Of a stretch of 23,257 bases of DNA, positions 1 through 8,138 are shown piece by piece. Location of the stretch: positions 1 through 23,257 of the forward strand of contig JBEKZL010000100.1 of the NCBI GenBank assembly GCA_049509915.1. The letters run 5' to 3'. The stretch comes from JBEKYD01 sp049509915 (GTDB lineage: Bacteria; Acidobacteriota; Terriglobia; Bryobacterales; Bryobacteraceae). Position 1 is the first letter of the stretch; every line of letters starts with the position of its first letter. The notes beneath the pieces were generated by a model. The model had not been told where the DNA came from. It ran no database searches and saw only the letters and a list, made by a program, of their open reading frames with translations. The position numbers and the translations under genes are program-made.

Positions 1-1136
1 TCTTCCGCGGCTACGTGCGGTTCGTGGGGGTGGGCGCCATCGCCACGGCGGGCATCTTCGGAATCGCCAAATCGATTCGGATTGTGGCGGGTTCGTTCGG
101 CGTGGCGCTACGCGCGTTTCGGATGGGAGAGAAATCGTCGGGAGAGCGCACGGACCGCGATATCAAAACGACCACCATCCTGATCGGGGTGGTGGTGAGC
201 GCCCTGACGGTCGGCATGATCTTCGGCAGCATCTCGCGCGACCCGATGGCGATTCTGATGGGCGTAGTGCTGGCGCTGGTGTTCTCGTTCTTCTTCACCA
301 GCGTGGCGGCCAACGCGATTGCGACGGTGGCGCGTAATCCGGTATCGGGGATGACGATGCTGACCATCATCATTTCCTCGCTTGTGCTGCTGCGTTTCGG
401 CCTTTCGGGCACCACCGGGATGTTCTTTGTGATGGCGCTGGCGGGGATGGTGTGTACGGCGCTTTCGGTATCGGGGCAGGCGGTGACGGATTTCAAAACG
501 GGCTACTGGCTGGGCTCGACGCCGGCCGCGCAGGAGAAGGTGAAATTCCTGGGGGTTGTCGCGGCCTCGGTGGCGGTGGGGCTGACCATCGTGATGCTGG
601 CGCGCGCATTTCAGTTCGGCGAAGCGGCGCCGGGCGACCTGCGCGCGGTGCTGCCTTCGCCGCAGGCATCGATCATGAAGGCGCTGGTGGAAGGGTTCAT
701 GAGCCGGCAGCCGGTGGCATACATATTGTTCGGCGCGGGCGCGGCGATTGCGGTGGTAATGGAGATGCTCGAAGTGCCGGCGCTGATTTTCGCGCTGGGA
801 ATGTACCTGCCGCTGGAGTTGAACACGCCGGCGCTGGTGGGCGGATTTCTGGCACACTTTATCGGCAAACGCAGCCAGAAAGTGGGCGGCGAGCGCGGCG
901 GCCGGGTGCGCGAGCGGGGCGTGATCATCGCCAGCGGGCTGATGGCCGGCGGTGCGCTGGGCGGGGTGGCGGGTGCGGGTTGCCGCCTGATACCGGGCTA
1001 CACGGAAGGGTGGATCCGCACGCCGTTTTATGGCAACGAGTTGATTTCGCAATTGGTATCGGTGCTGTTATTCGCCGGTCTGTGCGGGTACCTTTGGTTC
1101 GGATCGGTGCGCAAGGCAAAGGAGAGCGAGCGATGA
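1..1136 (+). CDS. OPT-family oligopeptide transporter, 5'-truncated by window edge
   Basis: The frame is open from base 3 and reads FRGYVRFVGVGA before any good start, so the gene begins outside the window and about 378 C-terminal residues are visible. OPT proteins are inner-membrane symporters that import small peptides or metal chelates and are usually 600-700 residues long, so roughly half is present. The visible part is strongly hydrophobic, with many Gly/Ala-rich membrane segments. Near the C-terminus it has the conserved OPT-like stretch RERGVIIASGLMAGGALGG (about nt 909-967), preceded by a hydrophilic loop with KRSQKVGGERGG. The stop TGA overlaps the start of the next gene as ATGA (1133-1136), which implies translational coupling to a peptidase-like protein and supports peptide as the substrate. 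Family assignment comes from motif recognition. The exact substrate cannot be read. Confidence 0.8.
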   Translation, partial: FRGYVRFVGVGAIATAGIFGIAKSIRIVAGSFGVALRAFRMGEKSSGERTDRDIKTTTILIGVVVSALTVGMIFGSISRDPMAILMGVVLALVFSFFFTSVAANAIATVARNPVSGMTMLTIIISSLVLLRFGLSGTTGMFFVMALAGMVCTALSVSGQAVTDFKTGYWLGSTPAAQEKVKFLGVVAASVAVGLTIVMLARAFQFGEAAPGDLRAVLPSPQASIMKALVEGFMSRQPVAYILFGAGAAIAVVMEMLEVPALIFALGMYLPLELNTPALVGGFLAHFIGKRSQKVGGERGGRVRERGVIIASGLMAGGALGGVAGAGCRLIPGYTEGWIRTPFYGNELISQLVSVLLFAGLCGYLWFGSVRKAKESER

Positions 1137-2449
1137 GCGCGCGTTTAGAAGAACTGGCCGGCAACGCCATTCTGGGCATAGACACGCTGTGGGGCGGAGA
1201 CGTGATGAGCGCATCGGGGACGGGGCGCTTCATCGCCGATTCCTGGTTTAGCGACGAACCTTTGCCGGTGGCATACACGGCGCCGGAGGCCGTAGGGGTG
1301 CGGCAATCGGGCGGGGTTTCGGCGAAGTCTCCGGACGTGGCCGCGATCGACGCTTACCTGGCGAAGGTGGATATTCCCGGTGCCATCGAGGGGCTGAGGG
1401 GAGCGGCGGAGCAGGCTGGCGGCTTGCGCGGCGAATACCTGGCGGGACTGGCGCTGTGTTTCGAGACGATGTGGGACCTGGCGATGGAGATTCTGGGCCG
1501 GGGCGCGAAGGTTCCGTACGAGCGGTGCGTCGAGGCGTCGTGCGCGCAGGCGCCCGAGGCTTCCGACCCGATAGCCAAGCGCGAGCGCGTTGCCGAACTG
1601 CTCGGCTGCCCGTCCGACTTGCAAGAGGTGGTGGATAGGTGGCGCACGAGCCACCGCGTGCCGATGGCATCGATCCGGCTGCTGGGAGCGGCCGTGATCG
1701 GGCACTTCGATCGATTGACGGAGGCCAACGTGGCGCCGCACCTGCCGGTGGACCTGCGGACGGTGCCGCGCGCGAACATCGAATTTCTGGCGATTCGCGA
1801 CGCGTGGTTTTCCGGGTCAATGAATTACCTGGGACGCAAGCGGCGCGCCGATGGCAGCCCGGAGTATGAAGCGACCTATGAGATCAATGCGTCGCTGGAG
1901 ATTTCGCTGCCGGAGTTCCTGCAGCTTGTGAGCCATGAAGTGGTGCCGGGGCACGTCACCACATTCGCGTATCTGCAGGATCTTTACTGGCGCGGGGCGG
2001 TGGGGTTCGAAGCTTCGGTACTGACGATGAACACGCGCGCGGCGGGGCTGTTCGAGGGCATCGCCAACAACGCGATTCTCATGGCTTACGGGGTGACGGA
2101 GGTGGAGGAACTGCCCGATCCCGATTTACAGATCGGGGTGCTGCTGGCGCTGTTGCAGGATGATGCCAAGAACCAGTCGTCGTTTCTGACGTGGGGCGAA
2201 GGGGCCGCGCAGGCTGAAGTGGCCAGAGTCCTGCGGCGCGATTTTCTGGTTTCGCCGGAGCGCGCCGACAAGCTTTCGGGCGCTTGGGGGCGGCACCCGC
2301 TGCTGGGGCGCATGTACCTGCCGGCGTACCGGGCGGGGACGAGGAAGGTAGCCGCGCTGCGGCGGCGGTATCCGGCGGCGAAGATCTTGCCGGCGCTATA
2401 CGGGGCGAGCGGGCTGGTGGATATCGCGACGGTGGAGGGGGCGATATAA
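1133..2449 (+). CDS. DUF885-like putative zinc metallopeptidase
   Basis: This 438-residue soluble protein starts at the ATG overlapping the transporter stop (ATGA). The open frame runs further upstream, but that part only shadows the transporter. The key motif is HEVVPGH at residues 268-274, matching the HExxPGH metal-binding signature of DUF885-type proteins (gluzincin-like). A second acidic residue lies 40 residues from the first His, in GLFEGIAN (E308), where the family has its EG motif and third zinc ligand. No signal peptide or membrane segment is visible. DUF885 proteins are commonly around 550-600 residues, so this one is short, and the N-terminal half is not recognisable. Coupling to an OPT transporter suggests it hydrolyses imported peptides in the cytoplasm. 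That role is inferred. The family is fairly secure from the motif, the catalytic activity less so. It converges on tssM with 4 bp between the stop codons. Confidence 0.65.
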   Translation: MSARLEELAGNAILGIDTLWGGDVMSASGTGRFIADSWFSDEPLPVAYTAPEAVGVRQSGGVSAKSPDVAAIDAYLAKVDIPGAIEGLRGAAEQAGGLRGEYLAGLALCFETMWDLAMEILGRGAKVPYERCVEASCAQAPEASDPIAKRERVAELLGCPSDLQEVVDRWRTSHRVPMASIRLLGAAVIGHFDRLTEANVAPHLPVDLRTVPRANIEFLAIRDAWFSGSMNYLGRKRRADGSPEYEATYEINASLEISLPEFLQLVSHEVVPGHVTTFAYLQDLYWRGAVGFEASVLTMNTRAAGLFEGIANNAILMAYGVTEVEELPDPDLQIGVLLALLQDDAKNQSSFLTWGEGAAQAEVARVLRRDFLVSPERADKLSGAWGRHPLLGRMYLPAYRAGTRKVAALRRRYPAAKILPALYGASGLVDIATVEGAI

Positions 2450-2453
2450 GCCG

Positions 2454-5400
2454 CTATCGCGCCACGTCGGAGACGCACTGGAAGCCGGACAGATAGCCTT
2501 TCTGGAAAATGGGCGGGGCGCCTTTCAAGTCGAGCAGGAAGGGGAGGGCCAGGGCTTTGCCGCTGTCGAGGCGCATGGGTTGACCGGCCTGGCCCTGGCG
2601 CGGCACCCACTGGAGGGTGTAGGCGGCGCCCGAGGCCTGGAAACGGTCCGCATCGCCGAAGAAGCGGAACGCGGCCCACAGGCCGTCATACGTGATGAAT
2701 CCCAGCTCGGGACCGCCTAAGCTTCCCGAGAGCTTGGCCGCCCTGACACTCGAACCGGGCCAGGTGAAGTCCTTCGACTCACCTCCGGCGCCAGCGGCTT
2801 TGAGCACTTGCCCGTCGAGACTCAGAGTGACGCTTTTCAGACCTTCGGCGGGGAGGGCCTTCATATTATAAGTGAGACTCGGGTCCCTGGCGCCGCCTTT
2901 ATAGAGTGCGTCACTGAGCGCGGCGGCACGGTTGAGAAAACGCAGGAAAGCGTCGCTGACCTGAACGCGGCTATCGGACTTACGCACCCACTCATTGCCG
3001 CGCTGCTCCAGGTAATTGCGCAGGTTGGTTTGGGCAAAAGCGGCGATCTTACCGTCACCGGGACGGAAGAAAGAATTCAACTCGTCGAGGGTGGCATCGG
3101 TTTCCGAAGCTGTATTAAAGGGGTACTTATTGGTGAGTCCGGCGAAGTCCCCGCAAAACCGCTTGGCTTCGGCATTGATCTGCGACGGTCCCAGGCGTCC
3201 CAGCAGGGCTTCGGCCTGGCGGATGGGGTCCTCCATCAGCTTTTCCACCATGCCGTGAACGTTGCCTTCGCGATCGGTGCGGAAGCTCTGGGCGATCTGG
3301 CGGGTCACTTTGTAGGCGTTGGCGGCGTCGTCCATGGTGGCGGAGACAACCTCGTCTTTCACCTCACCGCCGCTACGGGCGACGCGCTCCATGGAGGATT
3401 GCAGGCTGACCAGGGCGCTGGCGTAGGGGCTGTTATTGCCCGAAATATAACGGTCCGTGCAACCCGGCGGAGTGACATACTGCACCGGCTGATACGGCGC
3501 CGCGGTGTCCGGATCGGGGACCGAAGTATTGACGGAGGCGACGCAAAACAAGCCCAGCAGGTAAGACTGGTTGCTGGATAACTGGCCGAGTTTCCGGGCC
3601 GCGTCGGATACGCTCGCGTAGGGCGCCACTTGGGACTTAGCCAGATAAGTGCGCCAGTTGGCGATGTAATCCTTGTGATAGCGCTCGCGCAGGGCGGGGC
3701 CGATGGCTACGGGGTCCAGGTTGGTATAGGCCCGGTTGCCGAGCACCCAGCTTTCGCCGCCGAAGAAGCGCCTGACGTTGCCGATGGCGTTTTCGACGAA
3801 CTTCCAGCCCTCCAGGGAAAAGGCGCCCGGCACGTCCTTGTTACTGATCACGTATGCGGCCGAGCCGGGAAACTGCCGGTTGAAGTTGATGGACGGCTTC
3901 TGCCGCGAAGCCTCGGCGATGATGAACTGATAGATACTCTCGATGGCGTTGAATTGGGCCAGGTAGGCGCGCGCCTGCTCCACGGCGTCAGGTTCGTTGG
4001 CGGAAGAGAAGGGATTGGAGACGACCAGCTCGTCGGCATAGAAATCGAACTGGCGCTGGGCCAGGGCGGTCAAGCCTGGGTCGATCTGGCGCCCGGCCGT
4101 CCAGCGATCGAGCAAGAGGGGAGACAGAAACTCGCGGGTACTCTTGTCGTGATTGGAAGTGGTAATTAAGTAGCCCTTAAGAGTGTCGTAAGTGGGCTTA
4201 TACTCATCGTTCGGTCCCGGTTTCGGCGGCAACTTACGCAGCGTATCGACCAGCGCGGCCTGGGTGGAACCGAATAGTAATTGGTGGAAGCGGGCGAAGT
4301 AGAGACGCCGGGCGGGCGGATAAAGATCGCTGCCGACGTAAAGTCCCCAACGCAAGCTCCAGGGGGCTCCTTCACGCTCGTACAGGGAAAGACGCTCCAG
4401 GGTTTCGCGCAGGGTGTCGAGACGCTCCAGAGCGTCACGCGAGGGTAGCTGTTGTGCGGCGCCGCCGGTTTCGAGGCGGGCAATGCCGCGGGCGGCGCCG
4501 GAAACCTGGGATTCCAGGGCGCGATTGCGAAAATAGGACACCACCATTCCGATGGACCAGACGAGGAAAAGGCCGGCGGCGGCGGCGGCGGCCAGGCGGC
4601 GGACGATTTCGCGGTTCCGGGTTTGGCCGCTGACGCCCAGCGCGGCGCCGTCGCGGAGAATGACGCCGCTGAACAGATGGCCGAGAAACAGCCATTGCGG
4701 CACGCGGCGGGTGCGGACGGCGGGGCTGGCGGGGGTGGGTGGCTCCGCCAAGCCCTGCTGGTCGAAGATGCCGGTGGCCTCGCGATTGAGGCTTCCTTCG
4801 GGAGCCGCGCGCGCCACCGGTCCCAAATCCTTCACCGTGACGGGGCGCGCGCCGGAGAAATAGAAGCCGCGCAGAAACGGGTCGAGACGCAACTGGCTGG
4901 GGCGGCTGAGGTCCACCAGAAAGCGAACGGCGGCGTTGCGGAGTTTGCGGAACTCGCGCGGGAACTCGTAGACGGGCCCCAGCTTATCGGCCTGATTCTC
5001 GCGGCCGAGGAAGGGAAGGCGCTTGCCGCAAAGGCTGTGAAAGAGATCCTCGAAGGCGGCGGCCAGGCGGCGGGATTCCTCTTCGGCGTAGACGCCGCCC
5101 TGCTCCCGGCCGGTGCGCAGGGGAAGGGTGACGCCCAGGACGCGGTTGACCTCGTCGTCGGTGAGGTTGCGGACGTAGTCGGTGAACCAGGCCAGGCGGT
5201 CGAGCTTGGTGAAGAGAACGTAAATGGGGAGGCGGGCGCCGAGGATCTGGGCGATCTCGCCGATGCGGGTATGCAGGGCGCGGGCCATGGTGGCCAGCTT
5301 TTCGTCGGCGCCGGGCTTGAGAAACGTCTCGCAATCGACGCAGACGATGACGGCCCGCGGCGCGGGTTTCGAGCCGAACAGGCGGCGCCCCAGGGGTTGA

Positions 5401-5942
5401 AGCCGCTTGACGAGCCTTCCCCAGCGGGCTGGCTCACCCAGCAACTGGCCGCCGGCTTCGACGAAAATGGACCGCTGCGCCAGCCAGATATTGAGCGGAC
5501 GGGTGGCCACGATCAGGCTGCCCTGATAGACCTGTCCGGCGAGCAGATCGGGCTCGACGCCGGAATTGACGAAGACGCTGGTTTTGGCCGAGGCGGTTTC
5601 GCCAATCAGAAAGAAGACGGGCAACTGGCTGAGCCTGGCTTCCTTGCCGAGGTTGGAGGCGGCCAGGCGGGTTTCGGCGTCGCGGACGAAGAAGCCGATT
5701 TCCCGCTCGGAAGTGGCCATGTCCTCCTGAGCCCGTTCGGCATCGGTGGAGGGCCTGTTCTGGCGGCGGGATCGCAGGTAGAAAAGGGAGGCGAATCCGG
5801 CGCACACCAGCCCGACCAGCAGCATCCGCACCATCATTTCCGCCGTGGAAGAAAGGTGGAGCAGGCCCGTGACGACCCACGAAACCCCAAGAAACACGAT
5901 CATGAAGACCGCGGAAATCAGGTAGGTACCGAAATACCCCAT
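2454..5942 (-). CDS. tssM: T6SS membrane-complex protein TssM (IcmF)
   Basis: This 1162-residue protein has the IcmF plan. Two N-terminal membrane helices (about residues 5-28 and 36-56) precede a cytoplasmic NTPase-like domain with Walker A GETASAKT (114-121) and a G4-like TKLD (245-248). The family motif LRGFYFSGARP follows near 357-367, then a third membrane helix at about 450-472 and a large periplasmic region ending in the TssM C-terminal domain. TssM spans the inner membrane, binds TssL in the membrane and normally TssJ in the periplasm, and forms the trans-envelope channel. The Walker motif is intact. The ATG start lies 7 bp after the tssL stop, with only a weak upstream ribosome site, so coupling to tssL is likely. 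It is the last gene of the tssK-tssL-tssM operon. The tag of the convergent peptidase gene leaves no room for a classical terminator between them. Confidence 0.95.
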   Translation of the reverse strand: MGYFGTYLISAVFMIVFLGVSWVVTGLLHLSSTAEMMVRMLLVGLVCAGFASLFYLRSRRQNRPSTDAERAQEDMATSEREIGFFVRDAETRLAASNLGKEARLSQLPVFFLIGETASAKTSVFVNSGVEPDLLAGQVYQGSLIVATRPLNIWLAQRSIFVEAGGQLLGEPARWGRLVKRLQPLGRRLFGSKPAPRAVIVCVDCETFLKPGADEKLATMARALHTRIGEIAQILGARLPIYVLFTKLDRLAWFTDYVRNLTDDEVNRVLGVTLPLRTGREQGGVYAEEESRRLAAAFEDLFHSLCGKRLPFLGRENQADKLGPVYEFPREFRKLRNAAVRFLVDLSRPSQLRLDPFLRGFYFSGARPVTVKDLGPVARAAPEGSLNREATGIFDQQGLAEPPTPASPAVRTRRVPQWLFLGHLFSGVILRDGAALGVSGQTRNREIVRRLAAAAAAGLFLVWSIGMVVSYFRNRALESQVSGAARGIARLETGGAAQQLPSRDALERLDTLRETLERLSLYEREGAPWSLRWGLYVGSDLYPPARRLYFARFHQLLFGSTQAALVDTLRKLPPKPGPNDEYKPTYDTLKGYLITTSNHDKSTREFLSPLLLDRWTAGRQIDPGLTALAQRQFDFYADELVVSNPFSSANEPDAVEQARAYLAQFNAIESIYQFIIAEASRQKPSINFNRQFPGSAAYVISNKDVPGAFSLEGWKFVENAIGNVRRFFGGESWVLGNRAYTNLDPVAIGPALRERYHKDYIANWRTYLAKSQVAPYASVSDAARKLGQLSSNQSYLLGLFCVASVNTSVPDPDTAAPYQPVQYVTPPGCTDRYISGNNSPYASALVSLQSSMERVARSGGEVKDEVVSATMDDAANAYKVTRQIAQSFRTDREGNVHGMVEKLMEDPIRQAEALLGRLGPSQINAEAKRFCGDFAGLTNKYPFNTASETDATLDELNSFFRPGDGKIAAFAQTNLRNYLEQRGNEWVRKSDSRVQVSDAFLRFLNRAAALSDALYKGGARDPSLTYNMKALPAEGLKSVTLSLDGQVLKAAGAGGESKDFTWPGSSVRAAKLSGSLGGPELGFITYDGLWAAFRFFGDADRFQASGAAYTLQWVPRQGQAGQPMRLDSGKALALPFLLDLKGAPPIFQKGYLSGFQCVSDVAR

Positions 5943-5949
5943 GGAATTG

Positions 5950-6672
5950 TTATGGCCCCCCCGGGCTCGAGATTTGCCCGATGGCGTTGACTTCCGACGC
6001 GAGAGACAACCTGAAGACGGGAAACAGCAGCAATGCCACGGCGGCGGAAATCGCGGCGCCGACCAGCAACCGGCGCATCCATGGGTCGGATCGCAATTGG
6101 CGGGCCGCCTCGGGGGGCAAGGCCCACTGCGGCGACAGATCCGGTCCGGACTTGCGGATGCGCCCGATCTTGTCGCTGGTCCGCTGCATCAAAGCCTGCA
6201 GGTCGCCCTTGGAGCTGATGCTAAAACGCCCCAGGTAGCCGAGCAAGAGACAGAGATAAAAGACCTCCAGAACGTCGGCGACTTCCACGGAATCGCGGCG
6301 CTCCAGCAGTTCCTGCAGGTGATCGAAGAAGACTTCGCCGCCGACGTGACGGCCGAACATCTCCTCCTGGAGCGGCCGGCGCACCCAGTCGTTGAACACG
6401 GCCTGGCGCAGGTTCAGGAGGGATTCGTCGAGAAAGGCGACGACGGCGAAGACGGCGAGGCGGATATCCGCGTCGGTGTAACCGCTGGCCCTGGCCGCCT
6501 GCTCGGCGGTCTTGATGGAATTGAGCACCTGGCCGCGGAACAGCTCGGCGTTGCTCACCTGCTGGCGGCGCGCACGCAGCCGCACGATGGCGGTGAACAA
6601 TTCCTGCAGTTGCAAGGCAAGGTTATCGGGCGAGGAGGGGGCAAGCGGGCGTCCCTGTTCATTGTTGGGCAC
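5950..6672 (-). CDS. tssL: T6SS membrane-complex protein TssL (DotU/IcmH type)
   Basis: This 240-residue protein matches short TssL/DotU: a helical cytoplasmic domain with the typical AVVAFLDESLLN and EVADVLEVFYLCLLLGYLGRF stretches (about residues 74-85 and 130-150), then one C-terminal membrane helix near 203-222 and a very short periplasmic tail. There is no OmpA-like peptidoglycan-binding extension, so cell-wall anchoring would need another protein. TssL binds TssM in the inner membrane and docks the baseplate through TssK. The start is GTG at 6672, chosen because AAGGA lies 7 bp upstream, overlapping the tssK stop TAA. The intergenic gap of 10 bp indicates the same transcript as tssK-1. 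Assignment is firm. Confidence 0.93.
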   Translation of the reverse strand: MPNNEQGRPLAPSSPDNLALQLQELFTAIVRLRARRQQVSNAELFRGQVLNSIKTAEQAARASGYTDADIRLAVFAVVAFLDESLLNLRQAVFNDWVRRPLQEEMFGRHVGGEVFFDHLQELLERRDSVEVADVLEVFYLCLLLGYLGRFSISSKGDLQALMQRTSDKIGRIRKSGPDLSPQWALPPEAARQLRSDPWMRRLLVGAAISAAVALLLFPVFRLSLASEVNAIGQISSPGGP

Positions 6673-6682
6673 GAGCGAATCC

Positions 6683-8038
6683 TTACGATTCCAGTATCAC
6701 CGACAGTTCGATTTCCGGGTCGGGCAATTCGCCCGGGACATAGATGCCGACTTCCCGGGTCTTGACCAGGCGCTCCCAGCAGGGGCCGGCCTTATCGATG
6801 GCGAAATACTGGAACTCGAGTTTGGGAGAGAGCGCGGGCGGCGGCACGGGGATGTGAGTAAGCTTCAGCCCGGACAGAGCGCGTTCGACCAGGCGGGGGA
6901 CGAAGTCGCGGGCGCAGAGTTTGACCAGCCGGGCGGTGCTTTCGATCAAGTCGGCTTCCCCAAGGGCGCAGCGAATTCCAAAGATCCAGCGCGAACGGTT
7001 GAGGGTCCGTTCGTCGGTGACGCGGGCTTCCCAGAAGAAGCGGGAAGACTGCGTCAGGGCGAGCAGGACGCAGTTGCTGGGCACGATCAGCTCGAGGTGG
7101 GTGCGAATGTGGCGGTCGATGGTTTCAAAGCAGTCGGCGAGGTTGCGGTGATCGTACAGGGGGAGGGAGCCGGGTTGGGAATCGAAACTGAAGGTGCAAA
7201 GGGCGCCGGCCAGGCCGGCCAGCTCGACGAAGATTTCCTCCGGGTGGGCGCGTTTGGAGACGCAGAGATGGCGGAGCGGTCCGAGGCTGGAGTTCAGGCA
7301 ATGCAGGAACCAGGCGTTGGCGATGCCTTCGGCGGAAAAGCCCGAGGCGGTGGCGGCTCCCGGCTGCTTGGGACGCGCCACAGTGCGGCATTTTTCCTGC
7401 AGCACGTCGATCAGGCGGCGCACCATCGCCATCAGGGGCGGGCAGGCGCTGATTTGCAGGCAAGGGGGAAAGAAGTGTTCGTCGAAAACAAACTGGCTGG
7501 TTCCCTGGCGGCGGACGCGGGCCAGAGGAAGCGTCACCATGGCTTCGGCGCTTTCAGTGCTGAGGAGGAGGCGGACATTCTTGCGCCCCAACTGAATCAT
7601 CTTGACATCGCGGCCGGTGTTTTCGTCCGGCAGGGGTTTTTCCTCGGCCAGGTAGCGAATGGGCAGGGATCTCTCGGCGTCGTTGAGGGCGCAGTTAAAA
7701 CCATCCGGCCGCAATTCCGGAACAGCCAGCAGGATATCCACGCTGTCCTCGACGGCGGGAAACAGTTCGGCAATGCGGCGCGGCTCGGGGAGTTCATCGT
7801 GCTCCGGCATATGAAAGGCGAGCCCGTCGGGGAATACGCCGCGGGCGTGGGTCAGCGTTACGGTGCCGTTGCGGAGAGCTTCGGCGTCCAGATGGTAGCC
7901 GCAGAATCCGAAGGGCTGGTACCAGACGGTGGAAGTGGAGAACTGAATGGTGTCTTCGAAATAGCGGTTCTGGGCCTGAAAATGGTGAGGCCCGACGTAC
8001 ATCCCTTCCGACCAGACGACGCGTGAAAGATTTTTCAT
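6683..8038 (-). CDS. tssK: T6SS baseplate adaptor TssK, first copy
   Basis: TssK trimers link the baseplate (TssF/G) to the membrane complex (TssL/TssM). The 451-residue protein begins MKNLSRVVWSEGMYVGPHHFQ, the standard TssK opening (VxWxEGxxLxPHHFQ). It has the conserved middle features ARVRRQG..., RRLIDVL, HPEEIFVEL and YDHRNLADCFETID...LIVPSN, and a C-terminal receptor-like domain. The frame could extend 26 residues upstream, but the ATG at 8038 is preferred: GGAAAGG lies just upstream and TssK homology begins there. It is the first gene of the minus-strand tssK-tssL-tssM operon, whose promoter must lie in the 100-bp divergent spacer 8039-8138. A second, clearly diverged TssK is encoded at 10050-11417. 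Partnership with tssL/tssM makes this copy the likely canonical one. Confidence 0.93.
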   Translation of the reverse strand: MKNLSRVVWSEGMYVGPHHFQAQNRYFEDTIQFSTSTVWYQPFGFCGYHLDAEALRNGTVTLTHARGVFPDGLAFHMPEHDELPEPRRIAELFPAVEDSVDILLAVPELRPDGFNCALNDAERSLPIRYLAEEKPLPDENTGRDVKMIQLGRKNVRLLLSTESAEAMVTLPLARVRRQGTSQFVFDEHFFPPCLQISACPPLMAMVRRLIDVLQEKCRTVARPKQPGAATASGFSAEGIANAWFLHCLNSSLGPLRHLCVSKRAHPEEIFVELAGLAGALCTFSFDSQPGSLPLYDHRNLADCFETIDRHIRTHLELIVPSNCVLLALTQSSRFFWEARVTDERTLNRSRWIFGIRCALGEADLIESTARLVKLCARDFVPRLVERALSGLKLTHIPVPPPALSPKLEFQYFAIDKAGPCWERLVKTREVGIYVPGELPDPEIELSVILES

Positions 8039-8138
8039 CCCCGCCTTTCCAGAGACTCCATCGGCATCGTAACGCTGTTGACCGCCTGGATACAAATTGC
8101 CATCATCATAATACATCGATCGATGGCTGGAATCGTCT
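8039..8138. promoter_or_regulatory. Divergent spacer between tssK-1 and the GEFTRLF-repeat gene
   Basis: This 100-bp spacer separates two divergent reading frames and should carry promoters for both the tssK-tssL-tssM operon and the repeat-protein gene. It is visibly more AT-rich than the flanking genes around 8090-8120. It includes a CATCATCATAATAC run and a CGATCGAT palindrome at about 8117-8124. Shared control of the two units is inference. Confidence 0.45.
8078..8106 (+). promoter_or_regulatory. Candidate sigma70-type promoter for the repeat-protein gene
   Basis: TTGACC (8078-8083, 5/6 to TTGACA) is followed after 17 bp by CATCAT (8101-8106, 4/6 to TATAAT). This places a start site near 8113, about 26 bp ahead of the ATG at 8139. 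The spacing is ideal but the -10 box is weak, and an alternative CATAAT at 8107-8112 is too far away. This is a weak, motif-only call. Confidence 0.3.

Noticed and set aside
452..1132. 227-codon upstream extension of the peptidase frame
   Set aside because: It lies within the transporter gene in another frame, with Gly/Arg-rich meaningless translation. The ATGA overlap and homology support the start at 1133.
4452..5990. 512-codon open frame on the plus strand opposite tssM
   Set aside because: It is antisense to a well-supported tssM with intact motifs. Gly/Ala/Glu-rich low-complexity translation is typical of a GC-rich shadow frame.
6512..8026. 504-codon open frame on the plus strand opposite tssK-1
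   Set aside because: Antisense to intact TssK and spanning the tssL-tssK junction. Composition is that of a shadow frame.
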